In this document: one piece after another, positions 28,206-37,412 of the stretch
Position numbering within the stretch: the first letter of the stretch is position 1
Layout: each line of letters begins with the position of its first letter
Assembly: GCF_008085915.1 (NCBI RefSeq)
Contig: NZ_VSJK01000022.1
Span: 1-64,000, forward strand
Reading direction: 5' to 3'
DNA from: Oceaniovalibus sp. ACAM 378
GTDB lineage: Bacteria; Pseudomonadota; Alphaproteobacteria; Rhodobacterales; Rhodobacteraceae
DNA length: 64,000 bases
Position numbers and translations under genes: made by a program
Notes under the pieces: model-generated
Database searches by the model: none
What the model was told of the DNA's origin: nothing
The model's input: only the letters and a program-made list of their open reading frames with translations

Positions 28206-28292
28206 GCGTGCTCCACCATACAAAGTTTGCCCAAGTCTCGGCGAAAGCAACGGCGCCGTCGACAGGATCTAAATGATTTTATACTACCATAC

Positions 28293-28321
28293 TTGTCAAC
28301 AACCGATTACTGCGATAGCAA
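28293..28321 (+). promoter_or_regulatory. Candidate uxuA promoter with overlapping operator
   Basis: TTGTCA (28293-28298) and TAGCAA (28316-28321) are 17 bases apart, a fair sigma-70 match, about 40 bases before the uxuA ATG. ACCATACTTGT overlaps the -35 box and a related ACCATACAAAG lies at 28215, near the regulator start; the repeated ACCATAC could be the GntR operator. Both calls rest on pattern only. Confidence 0.35.
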
Positions 28322-28361
28322 GATGTGCAGTATTCGGAATCACGGACGAGAGGAGAACGCG

Positions 28362-29576
28362 ATGCGGCAGGCTTGGCGCTGGTTCGGCCCGAACGATGGG
28401 GTCGGGATTGACGATATGCTTCAGGCAGGCGTCGAGGGTGTCGTCTCGGCACTGCATCACGTTCCCACCGGGGAAATCTGGACCGCCGAAGAAATCCGTC
28501 GTCGTCAGGATCAAATTGCAGTGCGGCGTGATGGCAGTGCATCGGGCCTGCGCTGGGAAGTTGTCGAGAGCCTGCCGGTGTCCGAGGACATCAAGAAGCA
28601 GCAAGGCGCGTGGCGTGCCCATATCGAAGCCTATCGCGCGAGCCTTCGCAATCTGGCGGATGCCGGTATCGAAGTGATCTGCTATAACTTCATGCCGGTC
28701 CTCGATTGGACGCGGACCGATCTGGCGTGGCGTGTGGGCCATGGTGGCACCGCGATGCGTTTCGACCTTGGTGATTTCGCCGCCTTCGATATTCACATCC
28801 TGAAGCGCCCCGGTGCAGCCGAGAGCTTTACCGATGCCATCACAGAGGACGCCAACAGGCGTTTTGCCGAGATGTCCGAGGCCCGGCGTGAAGAGCTTAT
28901 CGCAAATGTTGTCTTTGGACTGCCGGGTGCTGCCGAGAATTTCAGCCTTGCCGACGTGCGTGTGCATCTGGCGCAATACGCCAATATGTCGCCCGAGACG
29001 TTGCGCCAACACCTTGTGGATTTTCTGTCCGAGGTCGTGCCCGAAGCCGAGAAGTTGGGCCTGAGGATGTGTTGTCACCCGGATGATCCGCCGTTCCCCC
29101 TTATGGGGCTGCCACGGGTCATGTCGACCGAAGCAGATTACCGCGCCACCATGGATGCGGTCGATCTGCCAGCGAACGGGATAACCCTGTGCTCTGGATC
29201 GTTGGGCGCGCGTGCAGACAACGATTTGCCGGGAATGATGAAGCGGCTTGGTGACCGGGTGCATTTCCTGCATCTGCGCAATGTGGCGCGGGACACCGAC
29301 ACCACGCCATGTTCGTTCTATGAGGCCGAGCATCTGGGCGGCGACACCGATATGGTGGCCTTGGTAAAGGCCGTTCTGCAAGAAGAGAAACGGCGTCGCG
29401 CCGCAGGCCGCAGTGACAGCTCCATCCCGTTCCGGCCCGATCACGGACAGGATATTCTGGACGACCTGAACCGCAAAGCGCAACCCGGATACCCGGCCAT
29501 TGGCCGTCTCAAGGGATTGGCCGAGTTGCGCGGCGTGATGACGGCCCTGGAACATGTTGAGGGAGCAGAGGCTTGA
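28362..29576 (+). CDS. uxuA: Mannonate dehydratase UxuA
   Basis: Converts D-mannonate to 2-dehydro-3-deoxygluconate in hexuronate catabolism. The 404-residue protein shows the family opening MRQAWRWFGPNDGVGIDDML, then VESLPVSEDIKKQQG, CYNFMPVLDWTRTDLAW, MCCHPDDPPFPLMGLPRV (metal-site Cys and His) and IPFRPDHGQDILDDL. GAGAGGAGAACGCG before the ATG is a strong ribosome-binding site. The stop overlaps the uxuB start by four bases. Confidence 0.96.
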   Translation: MRQAWRWFGPNDGVGIDDMLQAGVEGVVSALHHVPTGEIWTAEEIRRRQDQIAVRRDGSASGLRWEVVESLPVSEDIKKQQGAWRAHIEAYRASLRNLADAGIEVICYNFMPVLDWTRTDLAWRVGHGGTAMRFDLGDFAAFDIHILKRPGAAESFTDAITEDANRRFAEMSEARREELIANVVFGLPGAAENFSLADVRVHLAQYANMSPETLRQHLVDFLSEVVPEAEKLGLRMCCHPDDPPFPLMGLPRVMSTEADYRATMDAVDLPANGITLCSGSLGARADNDLPGMMKRLGDRVHFLHLRNVARDTDTTPCSFYEAEHLGGDTDMVALVKAVLQEEKRRRAAGRSDSSIPFRPDHGQDILDDLNRKAQPGYPAIGRLKGLAELRGVMTALEHVEGAEA

Positions 29577-31045
29577 CGAAACTCACACAGGAAACGGCCA
29601 GGGACTTACCGGCTGCGCTCTCCCCCGGCTATGTGCCCGGCGATCATGGCGTAGGTATCCTTCATCTGGGCTTGGGCGCATTTCACCGCGCCCATCAGGC
29701 GGCTTATACTGATGCAGCGCTTGCAGCCGAAGGCGGTGATTGGCGGATTCTGGGCGTCAGCCTGCGCTCGACCGGGATCGTGGATGCGCTTGCGGCACAG
29801 AATGGACTCTTCACCCTGACCGAGCGTGGCGACGGCCCGGACAGAACCCGCGTCATCGCCTCTATCGCGGAAACGATTGCCGCAAGTCGCGACACAGAGG
29901 CGGTGCGCCGCGCATTCGAGCGGCCTGAAATCCGGGTCGTGACCCTGACAGTCACCGAAAAGGCCTATGGCTTTGATCGCGCTGCGATGGATATTGATCC
30001 CGCACACGCCGATGTCGCCACCGATCTGAAAGATCCCCGGAATGCGTCAGGGGTACTGGGCCTGCTGACCGAAGGTTTGCGGCGGCGGCGCGACGCCGGT
30101 CTGGCAGCGCCTGCGATACTGTGCTGTGACAACCTGCCTGAAAACGGTGCCTTGCTTGCCGCGGGCGTGTTGGGATTTGCCCGCCGGGTCGATCCGTCGC
30201 TTGCGGAATGGATCGAGCGCGAAGTGTCGTTCCCGTCGTCCATGGTTGACCGGATCACCCCTGCCGCGACGGAAGAAACCACCGCCCGCGTACGTGACCA
30301 GTTCGGGATTGATGATGCCGCGGCGATCGAATGCGAAGCCTTTACCCAATGGGTGATCGAAGAGGATTTCCCGCAGGGCCGCCCGAATTGGGAAGCCGGC
30401 GGCGCGTTGTTTGTAAAGGATGTCGCGCCCTACGAGCGGATGAAGCTGCGCATGCTGAACGGCGCGCACTCGCTGATTGCCTATGCCGGGTTTCTTGCAG
30501 GTCATGTCTATGTTCGCGATGCGATGCAGGATGCGGCGCTGGTCAGACTGGTGGATCGGCATATGAAAGCCGCCGCACTGACAGTGGGCCACCTGCCGGA
30601 TATCGACTTGGACACCTATCGCGGTGAACTTCTGGCGCGTTTCGCAAATCCGTCGATTGCGCATCAGACGTTTCAGATCGCGATGGACGGGACGCAAAAA
30701 CTGCCGCAACGCATCTTTGCCCCCGCCATCGAGGCGTTGGAATCGGATGCGGACATGGCACCTTTCGCCTTCGCGACAGCCGCGTGGATGTGTTATTGCA
30801 CTGGCATCGCAGAAGATGGCACGCCCTATGACCTTCGCGATCCGCGCGAGGTAGAAATCCGCGCGGCCATTGGTAAGACCGACAAGCAGGACGCCAAAGC
30901 CATTTGCGACGCGCTGATGTCCTTACCCGATTTCTTTCCCGCTGCCCTCACCAACAACGCCACTTTCAAAGACGCCTGCACAACGCGTCTGCAGGTAATC
31001 CTGACCAAGGGGATGGCCGCGGCGATATTGCAGGAAGCTGGATGA
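29573..31045 (+). CDS. uxuB: D-mannonate oxidoreductase (fructuronate reductase) UxuB
   Basis: Polyol-specific long-chain dehydrogenase family, 490 residues, reducing fructuronate to mannonate with NADH. Signatures are GILHLGLGAFHRAHQAAYTD (NAD-binding, N-terminus), TLTVTEKAYGF, FPSSMVDRITPA and the catalytic MKLRMLNGAHSLIAYAGFLAG with its lysine and histidine. Mannitol or arabinitol dehydrogenases share the fold, but linkage to uxuA and uxaC supports UxuB. Translationally coupled to uxuA. Confidence 0.92.
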   Translation: MTKLTQETARDLPAALSPGYVPGDHGVGILHLGLGAFHRAHQAAYTDAALAAEGGDWRILGVSLRSTGIVDALAAQNGLFTLTERGDGPDRTRVIASIAETIAASRDTEAVRRAFERPEIRVVTLTVTEKAYGFDRAAMDIDPAHADVATDLKDPRNASGVLGLLTEGLRRRRDAGLAAPAILCCDNLPENGALLAAGVLGFARRVDPSLAEWIEREVSFPSSMVDRITPAATEETTARVRDQFGIDDAAAIECEAFTQWVIEEDFPQGRPNWEAGGALFVKDVAPYERMKLRMLNGAHSLIAYAGFLAGHVYVRDAMQDAALVRLVDRHMKAAALTVGHLPDIDLDTYRGELLARFANPSIAHQTFQIAMDGTQKLPQRIFAPAIEALESDADMAPFAFATAAWMCYCTGIAEDGTPYDLRDPREVEIRAAIGKTDKQDAKAICDALMSLPDFFPAALTNNATFKDACTTRLQVILTKGMAAAILQEAG

Positions 31046-31161
31046 CGCCGCGCCAAGGGATCAAGATTGCGAAACGGACCATCCGGTCCCTGAACGCGAT
31101 CCGCGACCGGGCTGGCCAAGCGGCGCCAGGCTGAAAACAACCAATACGGGAGGGGGAGCCG

Positions 31162-32334
31162 ATGACACGACCGGATTCTAATAACGCTGCAAATTCCTTT
31201 GCTTCGCAGTTCATTCCTGCCTGGCTCGACGTTGCCTTGCCCCATGGCGAAGGCCCCTCTGCCGTTTGTGAAAGCATCGGCGCGTCTGATGCAGCGCCAA
31301 CCACACTGACGCAGGCCCGCACCGTTTTCACCTTGGCGCATCTGCATCTGGTCACCGGCACACCCGGGTTGCTGAAGGCAGCGGACCGGATTTATCGGCA
31401 CATGGTTGCACAACTGCGTGACGCGGATGGCGGGTTTCGGTTTTCGGTCGGACCAGAGGGCGGTATCCGGCGCAGTTATGACCAGTCCTTTGCGCTGTTG
31501 GCGCTGGCCACCCTGCGCCGGGCGGATGCCGGATTGGTCAGTTCTGCCGAAATCGAGGCCTGTTGGGATTTTATCGCCAAACGACTGACCGAACCGGATG
31601 GGTCGCTCTGGGAGAACGACCGCGGCCCGAGCGCGGATGGCGTGCGGTCGCAAAACCCGCATATGCATATGCTGGAAGCGGTCTTGCAATGCTATGAAAT
31701 GACCGGCGCACCGATCTGGCTGGATCGCGCAAAGATCTTTGTGGATCTGGCGCAACGCTTTTTCATTGATCCTGAAACTGGTGCGGTGCGTGAATTTGTC
31801 GGGCCGGATCTTATGCCTCTCGATTCCGAGGCGGGACAGCGCCGTGAGCCGGGCCATCAATACGAATGGGCCTGGCTTTTGCGCCGCTATGCCGGTTTCA
31901 GCGGTGATCCCGCACCGGTCGCATTGGCCGACCGGATGCAGGTCTTCGCAGAACAATTTGGCTGCCGTGGCAATGGCCCGATGGCTGGCGCGCCCTATGA
32001 TGCGCTTGATGCCAAAGGCGCTGTGGTTGAGGCAACCCATCTGCTTTGGCCGCTGACCGAAGCAGGAAAACTATACGCCGCGATCTACCGCGACACCGGC
32101 GATGCTGATGCGGCGCGCGCCGCGCACCAACTCGAACGGCTTGTGTTCGACAGGTATTTCATCCCAGCAGATCAGCCGCTTTGGGTGAACCAGCTTGATG
32201 GCGACGCGCAGGTGGTATGGGACGCCGCACTGTCGCGCCTGCTTTATCACATTGCCCTTTTCGTGACCGAGGGCATTTCAGCCAATCTTTGGCAAGACGC
32301 AGGCACCGAAATGCCCGCTGGTGCCAAATTTTAA
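31162..32334 (+). CDS. AGE-family sugar epimerase/isomerase
   Basis: A 390-residue alpha/alpha-barrel enzyme of the N-acylglucosamine 2-epimerase family. Family markers are YDQSFALLALATLRRA, RSQNPHMHMLEAVLQCYEM and EPGHQYEWAWLLRRYAG, which carry the catalytic His and Arg positions. Members include mannose isomerase and sulfoquinovose isomerase. Its place between uxuB and a TRAP transporter suggests it interconverts a sugar delivered by that transporter, but the substrate is not knowable here. GGGAGGGGGAG precedes the ATG. Confidence 0.85.
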   Translation: MTRPDSNNAANSFASQFIPAWLDVALPHGEGPSAVCESIGASDAAPTTLTQARTVFTLAHLHLVTGTPGLLKAADRIYRHMVAQLRDADGGFRFSVGPEGGIRRSYDQSFALLALATLRRADAGLVSSAEIEACWDFIAKRLTEPDGSLWENDRGPSADGVRSQNPHMHMLEAVLQCYEMTGAPIWLDRAKIFVDLAQRFFIDPETGAVREFVGPDLMPLDSEAGQRREPGHQYEWAWLLRRYAGFSGDPAPVALADRMQVFAEQFGCRGNGPMAGAPYDALDAKGAVVEATHLLWPLTEAGKLYAAIYRDTGDADAARAAHQLERLVFDRYFIPADQPLWVNQLDGDAQVVWDAALSRLLYHIALFVTEGISANLWQDAGTEMPAGAKF

Positions 32335-32370
32335 CAACGAACGATCCAGCTATAAACCGGAGGAGAAACT

Positions 32371-33351
32371 ATGAAACATCTCGTATGGAAAGGCGCGACT
32401 GCCGCGCTTGCAACCCTTATCGCAACGCAGGTTGCAGCAGCAGACTTTGAGCTTGCGCTGTCCACGTCGCAGCCGCTGACCGATCCGCTTGTGATCGCGA
32501 TGAAAGGTGCCGAAGAAAAGATCGAGGCACGTTCTGACGGCCGTCTTGTCATCACGATCTATCCCAGCTCGCAATTGGGCGAAGACAATGACGTTCTGGA
32601 GCAAATTCGCGACGGCGCCCCGATTGCGGTTCTGGTGGATGCAGGCCGTCTGGCACCGTTCAAGAAAGAACTGGGCATCCTGTCGGCTCCCTATCTTGTG
32701 GACGACTATACCGGATATGCCGCAATCACCGCCTCGCCGGTTTATGACGAGTGGGTTGAGGATCTGGCGGACAGCACCAGCCTGCGTCTGCTGAACTATA
32801 ACTGGTTCCAAGGCACTCGGCAGATGTTCAGCAAAAAGCTGATCGAAAAGCCGGAAGACCTGACCGGTGTCCGTGTCCGCACGATCGACGCGCCAAGCTG
32901 GGTTGCGACGATTGACGCGATGGGGGCGACCCCGGCACCAATGGCATGGTCCGAGGTGTATTCCGCTCTTCAGTTGGGTGCCATCGACGGGGCCGAAGCC
33001 CAGTTGACCGGCGCTTTCGGCATCAAGTTGCACGAAGTTTCCACCAACGTCGCGTTCACCAACCATATCCAACTCTACACTGGACTGGTGACCTCGGAAA
33101 CATGGTTCAAGACCCTGCCCGAAGATCTGCAGGTGATCCTGACCGAAGAACTGGCGGCAGCGGGCGATGCTGCTACGGCTGGCACAGTGGCAAAACTGGG
33201 CGAGGTTCAGGCCGAAATGGAAGCGGCTGGCGTCACGTTCAACGAAGTCGATATGGCACCGTTCCGCGAAGCAACCAAAGGCGTCTATGACGAACTCGGT
33301 CTGTCGGAAGCGCGTGAAGCGCTGCAGCCCTACCTCAAGGGCGCAAACTAA
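32371..33351 (+). CDS. TRAP transporter substrate-binding protein (DctP family)
   Basis: Periplasmic solute receptor, 326 residues. A signal peptide of about 24 residues ends at QVAAA; the mature part has the DctP pattern YPSSQLGEDNDVLEQIRDG, the anion-binding segment LTGVRVRTIDAPSW with its conserved Arg, and YSALQLGAIDGAEAQ. Hexuronate-binding TRAP receptors are known in Rhodobacteraceae, and the neighbours uxuA, uxuB and uxaC point to glucuronate or galacturonate. GGAGGAGAAACT is a strong ribosome-binding site. Confidence 0.92.
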   Translation: MKHLVWKGATAALATLIATQVAAADFELALSTSQPLTDPLVIAMKGAEEKIEARSDGRLVITIYPSSQLGEDNDVLEQIRDGAPIAVLVDAGRLAPFKKELGILSAPYLVDDYTGYAAITASPVYDEWVEDLADSTSLRLLNYNWFQGTRQMFSKKLIEKPEDLTGVRVRTIDAPSWVATIDAMGATPAPMAWSEVYSALQLGAIDGAEAQLTGAFGIKLHEVSTNVAFTNHIQLYTGLVTSETWFKTLPEDLQVILTEELAAAGDAATAGTVAKLGEVQAEMEAAGVTFNEVDMAPFREATKGVYDELGLSEAREALQPYLKGAN

Positions 33352-33422
33352 GTCCTGACAGCGCATGTCATGTGCCCGGTCCCTTTGCGGGGGCCGGGCC
33401 ACCAAAACCCGAGGAGAAAGCG

Positions 33423-33953
33423 ATGAGGCTTTTCAAGATCTATGACGCCATAGAGACAGCCGTGGCACTTTGCGCGCTGGCCGGGGTGGTCTTGGCGGTG
33501 CTGATCGCAGCCGTTGGGCGCAGCCTGGGCTGGCCCGTCGCCTCCGCGCCTCAATTTGCACAGCTTTTCCTCATCTGGGCCTGTATGCTTGGGGCGGATA
33601 TCGCGCTGCGACAGGGCGAACATATTCGCGTTTCAGCACTGTCCGACATGTTGTCGCCCAAGGCGCGTGCGGCGCTTTCGCTGTTTGGTATTGCTCTTAT
33701 TTTGCCGTTTCTGGCGTTCATCGCCTGGCATGGCTGGCATCTGGCCCTTGGCAACTGGGAGCGTGAGTTGGGTGCGTCCGGTCTGTCCTATGGGTTGGTC
33801 ACGCTGGCTCTCCCGGTCTGTGCCGTGCTGATTGCCATGTCGATCATCCGCCGGTTGTTCGAGACAAAACTGGCGCAGTTTTTCGAACCCGATGGCCTCG
33901 CCGACACAACGCACCGGGCTGACGCCCAGCATTCCGCGGAGGATCTGCTATGA
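33423..33953 (+). CDS. TRAP transporter small permease (DctQ family)
   Basis: Inner-membrane subunit of 176 residues with four hydrophobic segments (about 14-32, 48-66, 88-108, 130-150) and the family patch FLIWACMLGADIALRQGEHI. It bridges the receptor and the large permease. GAGGAGAAAGCG precedes the ATG at 33423. The stop overlaps the next start by four bases. Confidence 0.92.
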   Translation: MRLFKIYDAIETAVALCALAGVVLAVLIAAVGRSLGWPVASAPQFAQLFLIWACMLGADIALRQGEHIRVSALSDMLSPKARAALSLFGIALILPFLAFIAWHGWHLALGNWERELGASGLSYGLVTLALPVCAVLIAMSIIRRLFETKLAQFFEPDGLADTTHRADAQHSAEDLL

Positions 33954-35236
33954 TTTCAGGCGCCATCCTATTTGCGACGCTGTTCTTCATCGCGATCGGC
34001 CTGCCCGTGGCCTTTGCGATCGGAATAGGCGGAAGCGCTTATTTTCTGTTGCCATCGACCTTCCTGCCGGATTCCACGGCGGTGCAGAGAATCGTCGCTG
34101 TCAGCCAGTCGTTCCCGCTTCTTGCCGTTCCGCTGTTCATCATGCTTGGCAACCTGATGAACGGTTCCGGCATCACCCATCGCCTGATCGCGCTTGCCAC
34201 CGTTCTGGCAGGCTGGATGCGCGGCGGACTTGCCCAATCGTCATTGTTGCTCAGCGCATTGATGGGGGGCGTTTCCGGCTCGGCTGTGGCCGATGCTGCG
34301 ATGCAGGCGCGGGTTCTTGGCGTGCCGATGGTCGCAAAAGGCTATAGCCCCGGTTTTGTCGGTGCGCTTTTGGCCATTGGCGGGCTGATCACTGCGACGA
34401 TCCCGCCCAGCCTTGGTCTGATCCTCTATGGATATCTTGGCGAAGTTTCGATCGGCAAACTGTTCATTGCCGGCATCGTGCCGGGCATCATGCTGACTGT
34501 GGCGTTGATGACCACGACGACAATCGTCGCACGCCGTCGCAACTATGTGCCCGAAATGGATCGTCGCCCCACAGCAAGGGAAGTCTGGCTGGCCTTCAAA
34601 GAGGGATTTTGGGCGATCCTGTTCCCGGTCTGGTTGTTGCTTGGCATCCGTTTTGGTTACTTCACACCATCCGAGGCCGGGGCATTCGCCATTGTCTATA
34701 CTCTGATTGTCGGAATGCTGATCTATCGCCAGCTTTCGGTGCGTCAGGTGATCGAGGCGATGCGTCAGACCCTTGTTGATATCGGGATGATCATGCTGAT
34801 CATTCTGTTCTCGGGCACCTTCGGCTATGTCATCACATTCGAGCGCGTGCCGCAGAGCATTGCAGAATTCGCCCTGACCGCTTTCAACGACCCCACGGTG
34901 CTGCTGTTTGCGATTTCCGGATTTCTTCTGGTGCTTGGCATGCTTGTCGAAGCCACGGTTCTGGTGATGCTGCTGACGCCGATCCTTGTGCCCGTCATCA
35001 CGGCGGCAGGGCTTGACCCGGTGCATTTTGGGCTGGTCATGATGACCCTTGTGACCTTTGGCGGCATGACGCCCCCGGTCGGGGTGTCCATGTTCACGGT
35101 CTGTGGGATCCTGCGCTGTTCATACAAGGATTATACGATTGAATCGCTGCCTTTCGTTGCTGCGGTCCTTATCACCGTCGTTGTGATGATCCTGTTCCCC
35201 GGGTTCGTCATGTATCTTCCCAATCTGTTGATGTGA
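33950..35236 (+). CDS. TRAP transporter large permease (DctM family)
   Basis: Sodium-coupled transport subunit, 428 residues with about twelve membrane segments. Hallmarks are LLAVPLFIMLGNLMNGSGIT, ALMGGVSGSAVADAAMQARV, ATIPPSLGLILYGYLGEVSI and TFGGMTPPVGVSMFTVCGI, including the two pseudo-symmetric substrate/sodium hairpins. Coupled to the small subunit by ATGA and followed four bases later by uxaC. Confidence 0.95.
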   Translation: MISGAILFATLFFIAIGLPVAFAIGIGGSAYFLLPSTFLPDSTAVQRIVAVSQSFPLLAVPLFIMLGNLMNGSGITHRLIALATVLAGWMRGGLAQSSLLLSALMGGVSGSAVADAAMQARVLGVPMVAKGYSPGFVGALLAIGGLITATIPPSLGLILYGYLGEVSIGKLFIAGIVPGIMLTVALMTTTTIVARRRNYVPEMDRRPTAREVWLAFKEGFWAILFPVWLLLGIRFGYFTPSEAGAFAIVYTLIVGMLIYRQLSVRQVIEAMRQTLVDIGMIMLIILFSGTFGYVITFERVPQSIAEFALTAFNDPTVLLFAISGFLLVLGMLVEATVLVMLLTPILVPVITAAGLDPVHFGLVMMTLVTFGGMTPPVGVSMFTVCGILRCSYKDYTIESLPFVAAVLITVVVMILFPGFVMYLPNLLM

Positions 35237-35240
35237 TCCC

Positions 35241-36632
35241 ATGACCCTGCACCCAGACCGCCTTTTTCCGACCGATGCACCCACCCGTCAAATGGCGCGG
35301 GCGCTTTATGACTGTGTGGCGTCAGCGCCCATCGTTTCGCCCCATGGCCACACCGACCCGCGCTGGTGGGGCGAGAACACGGCGTTTTCGGACCCTTCCA
35401 GTCTGTTCGTGACACCCGATCACTATGTGACCCGGATGTTGATCAGTCAGGGTGTGCCGTTCGAGGCGCTTGGGATCGGAGAAGGTGGCGAACCCGATCC
35501 GCGCAAGATCTGGCGCAGCTTTGCCGCGCATTACTATCTGTTCGCGGCAACCCCTTCGCGGATCTGGGTTGACCATGCGCTGGAGGAGGTTTTCGGCGTC
35601 ACCGACCGGCTTTCAGAAAAGACCGCCGATACAATCTACGACACGATTGCCGAAAAGCTGGCGCAACCGGAGTACCGGCCCCGCGCGCTGTACCAGCGCT
35701 TCAACATCGAAGTGATCGCGACAACCGACAGCCCGCTTGACGATCTGCGCCACCACAAACAGGTCGTGTCTGACGGATGGTCGGGGCGTGTCGTGCCCAC
35801 CTATCGTCCCGACGCGGTTGTCGACCCCGATACCCCCGACTTCCTGCGCAACCTTGATCTTCTGGCGAATATTTCGGGCTGTGACACCGCGTCATGGCCG
35901 GGGTATCTCGCCGCCCATCGTCAGCGGCGGGCGTTCTTCAAAGAAATGGGTGCCACCGCCACGGACCACGGCCACCCCTCGCCCCGCACTGCCGATCTGC
36001 CCGAGGCCGAGGCACGGGCCTTGTTCGACCGTCTGCGTGCAGGCAAATCCATGCCCGGCGATTCAGAATTGTTTCGTGCCCAGATGCTGACCGAAATGGC
36101 CCGCATGTCGGTTGACGATGGTCTGGTGATGCAGATCCACCCCGGATCATCGCGCAGCCACAGCGACGCGGTGCGCGCCCAATACGGAACGGACCGTGGC
36201 TTCGACATTCCTGTCCCGGTCAGTTTCACCGAAGCGCTGCGCCCCATGCTGAACGCTGTCGGAATGGAGCCGGGCCTGAAGATCATCCTCTTTACGCTGG
36301 ACGAGACGACCTATGCCCGCGAACTGGCGCCGCTGGCCGGGGTTTGGCCCTGCCTGCTGATCGGACCACCGTGGTGGTTTCACGACAGTTTCGAAGGAAT
36401 GCGACGTTTCCGCCAATCGGTCACGGAAACCGCCGGGTTCTGGAATACTGCGGGGTTCAACGATGATACTCGGGCGCTCTGCTCGATTCCGGCGCGTCAT
36501 GATGTGGCCCGACGCTGCGATGCAGCCTTCCTTGCAGAACTCGTTCTGAGCCATCGGCTGGGTGAAGAGGAAGCATTTGAAATCGCACCGTTGCTGGCGA
36601 ATGGACTGGCGAAAAAGGCATACAATCTCTGA
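35241..36632 (+). CDS. uxaC: Glucuronate/galacturonate isomerase UxaC
   Basis: First step of hexuronate breakdown, giving fructuronate or tagaturonate. The 463-residue amidohydrolase-fold protein has APIVSPHGHTDPRWWG near residues 28-43 (first metal histidines), ALYQRFNIEVIATTDSPLDD, DGLVMQIHPGSSRSHS and WNTAGFNDDTRALCSIPARH. Together with UxuB and UxuA this gives glucuronate to 2-dehydro-3-deoxygluconate; the kinase and aldolase are not in this window. Confidence 0.95.
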   Translation: MTLHPDRLFPTDAPTRQMARALYDCVASAPIVSPHGHTDPRWWGENTAFSDPSSLFVTPDHYVTRMLISQGVPFEALGIGEGGEPDPRKIWRSFAAHYYLFAATPSRIWVDHALEEVFGVTDRLSEKTADTIYDTIAEKLAQPEYRPRALYQRFNIEVIATTDSPLDDLRHHKQVVSDGWSGRVVPTYRPDAVVDPDTPDFLRNLDLLANISGCDTASWPGYLAAHRQRRAFFKEMGATATDHGHPSPRTADLPEAEARALFDRLRAGKSMPGDSELFRAQMLTEMARMSVDDGLVMQIHPGSSRSHSDAVRAQYGTDRGFDIPVPVSFTEALRPMLNAVGMEPGLKIILFTLDETTYARELAPLAGVWPCLLIGPPWWFHDSFEGMRRFRQSVTETAGFWNTAGFNDDTRALCSIPARHDVARRCDAAFLAELVLSHRLGEEEAFEIAPLLANGLAKKAYNL

Positions 36633-36856
36633 ACGGCGCTTTTACCTCGTTGTGACGTGACGGGGGTTCATCCCCGTGTCTGTCTGTTTCGCTGCCACCC
36701 CTTGGCGATTGCGAAGTCGCAATGGACTGTACAGCAAACCGCGCCTCCCCCGACGGATCGGCCGGATAGGATAACCCAGCCCACCGGCATCGCCATGCCG
36801 GCTGCGCTGGCGCGCGGTTCCGGCTGATATGGTGTCCGAACCTTGGGGGGGGGCGA

Positions 36857-37155
36857 ATGTACGGCAAGACCAGACACGTCACCATCAGCCAGGTCGCCGA
36901 TGCGGCGGGCGTCGCCCGTTCGACGGTGTCGCGCGCCTTTACCCGACCTGACCTAATCAAACCCGAGACGACCCGCCATGTCCTGAGCGTCGCCAAGCGG
37001 CTGGGCTATGCACCCAACCGCATGGCGCGGGCGGTGTCTACCAGACACACCGCCAATATCGCGCTGGTGGTGCCGCATCTGACGAACCCCTTCGTGCCAC
37101 CGCTGATTCTGGGCATCCAGCGCGAGGCGGATCTTTCCGATTACTGTGTCTTCAT
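36857..37155 (+). pseudogene. LacI-family regulator, N-terminal stump
   Basis: The first 95 or so codons of a LacI-type repressor: HTH and hinge VTISQVADAAGVARSTVSRA, RLGYAPNRMARAV and ANIALVVPHLTNPFVPPLI, ending near SDYCVFIG. There the sequence jumps without a stop into an unrelated gene in another frame. The effector-binding domain is missing. The DNA-binding part could still be made, fused to nonsense. Start ATG at 36857; GGGGGG lies just upstream. Confidence 0.8.
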
Positions 37156-37412
37156 TGGTGGATGTGGCAATCGACTGCAAGGTACCGGTCGGGGATGCGG
37201 TGGTGCGGGTTCCCAGAATGGAACAGGATATCGCCGCGATTTCCACCTTTGCCAACGCCTTTGCGCTGAACTCACTGGTCATTCACACCGTCGCCTTGCT
37301 GACCGAACGCGGCATCGAGCCGCCGGCCTGGCGCAGCGGCAACGCGCCCGGTGGCGACGAGTCGAGCGCGCGGTTTATCGGTCGGTTTCGCGGCCGGGTC
37401 CGGGCGCTGTGA
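37146..37412 (+). pseudogene. SIS/sugar-isomerase-domain protein, C-terminal stump
   Basis: After the LacI breakpoint the next frame reads SSLVDVAIDCKVPVGDAVVR, FANAFALNSLVIHTVALLTE and PPAWRSGNAPGGDESSARFI, ending RVRAL and a TGA at 37410. This resembles the C-terminal quarter of phosphosugar-isomerase (SIS) domain proteins often found with amino-sugar uptake operons. The N-terminal three quarters are absent. Its natural stop still overlaps the next start (GTG 37409), so that gene junction is ancestral. Confidence 0.6.
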
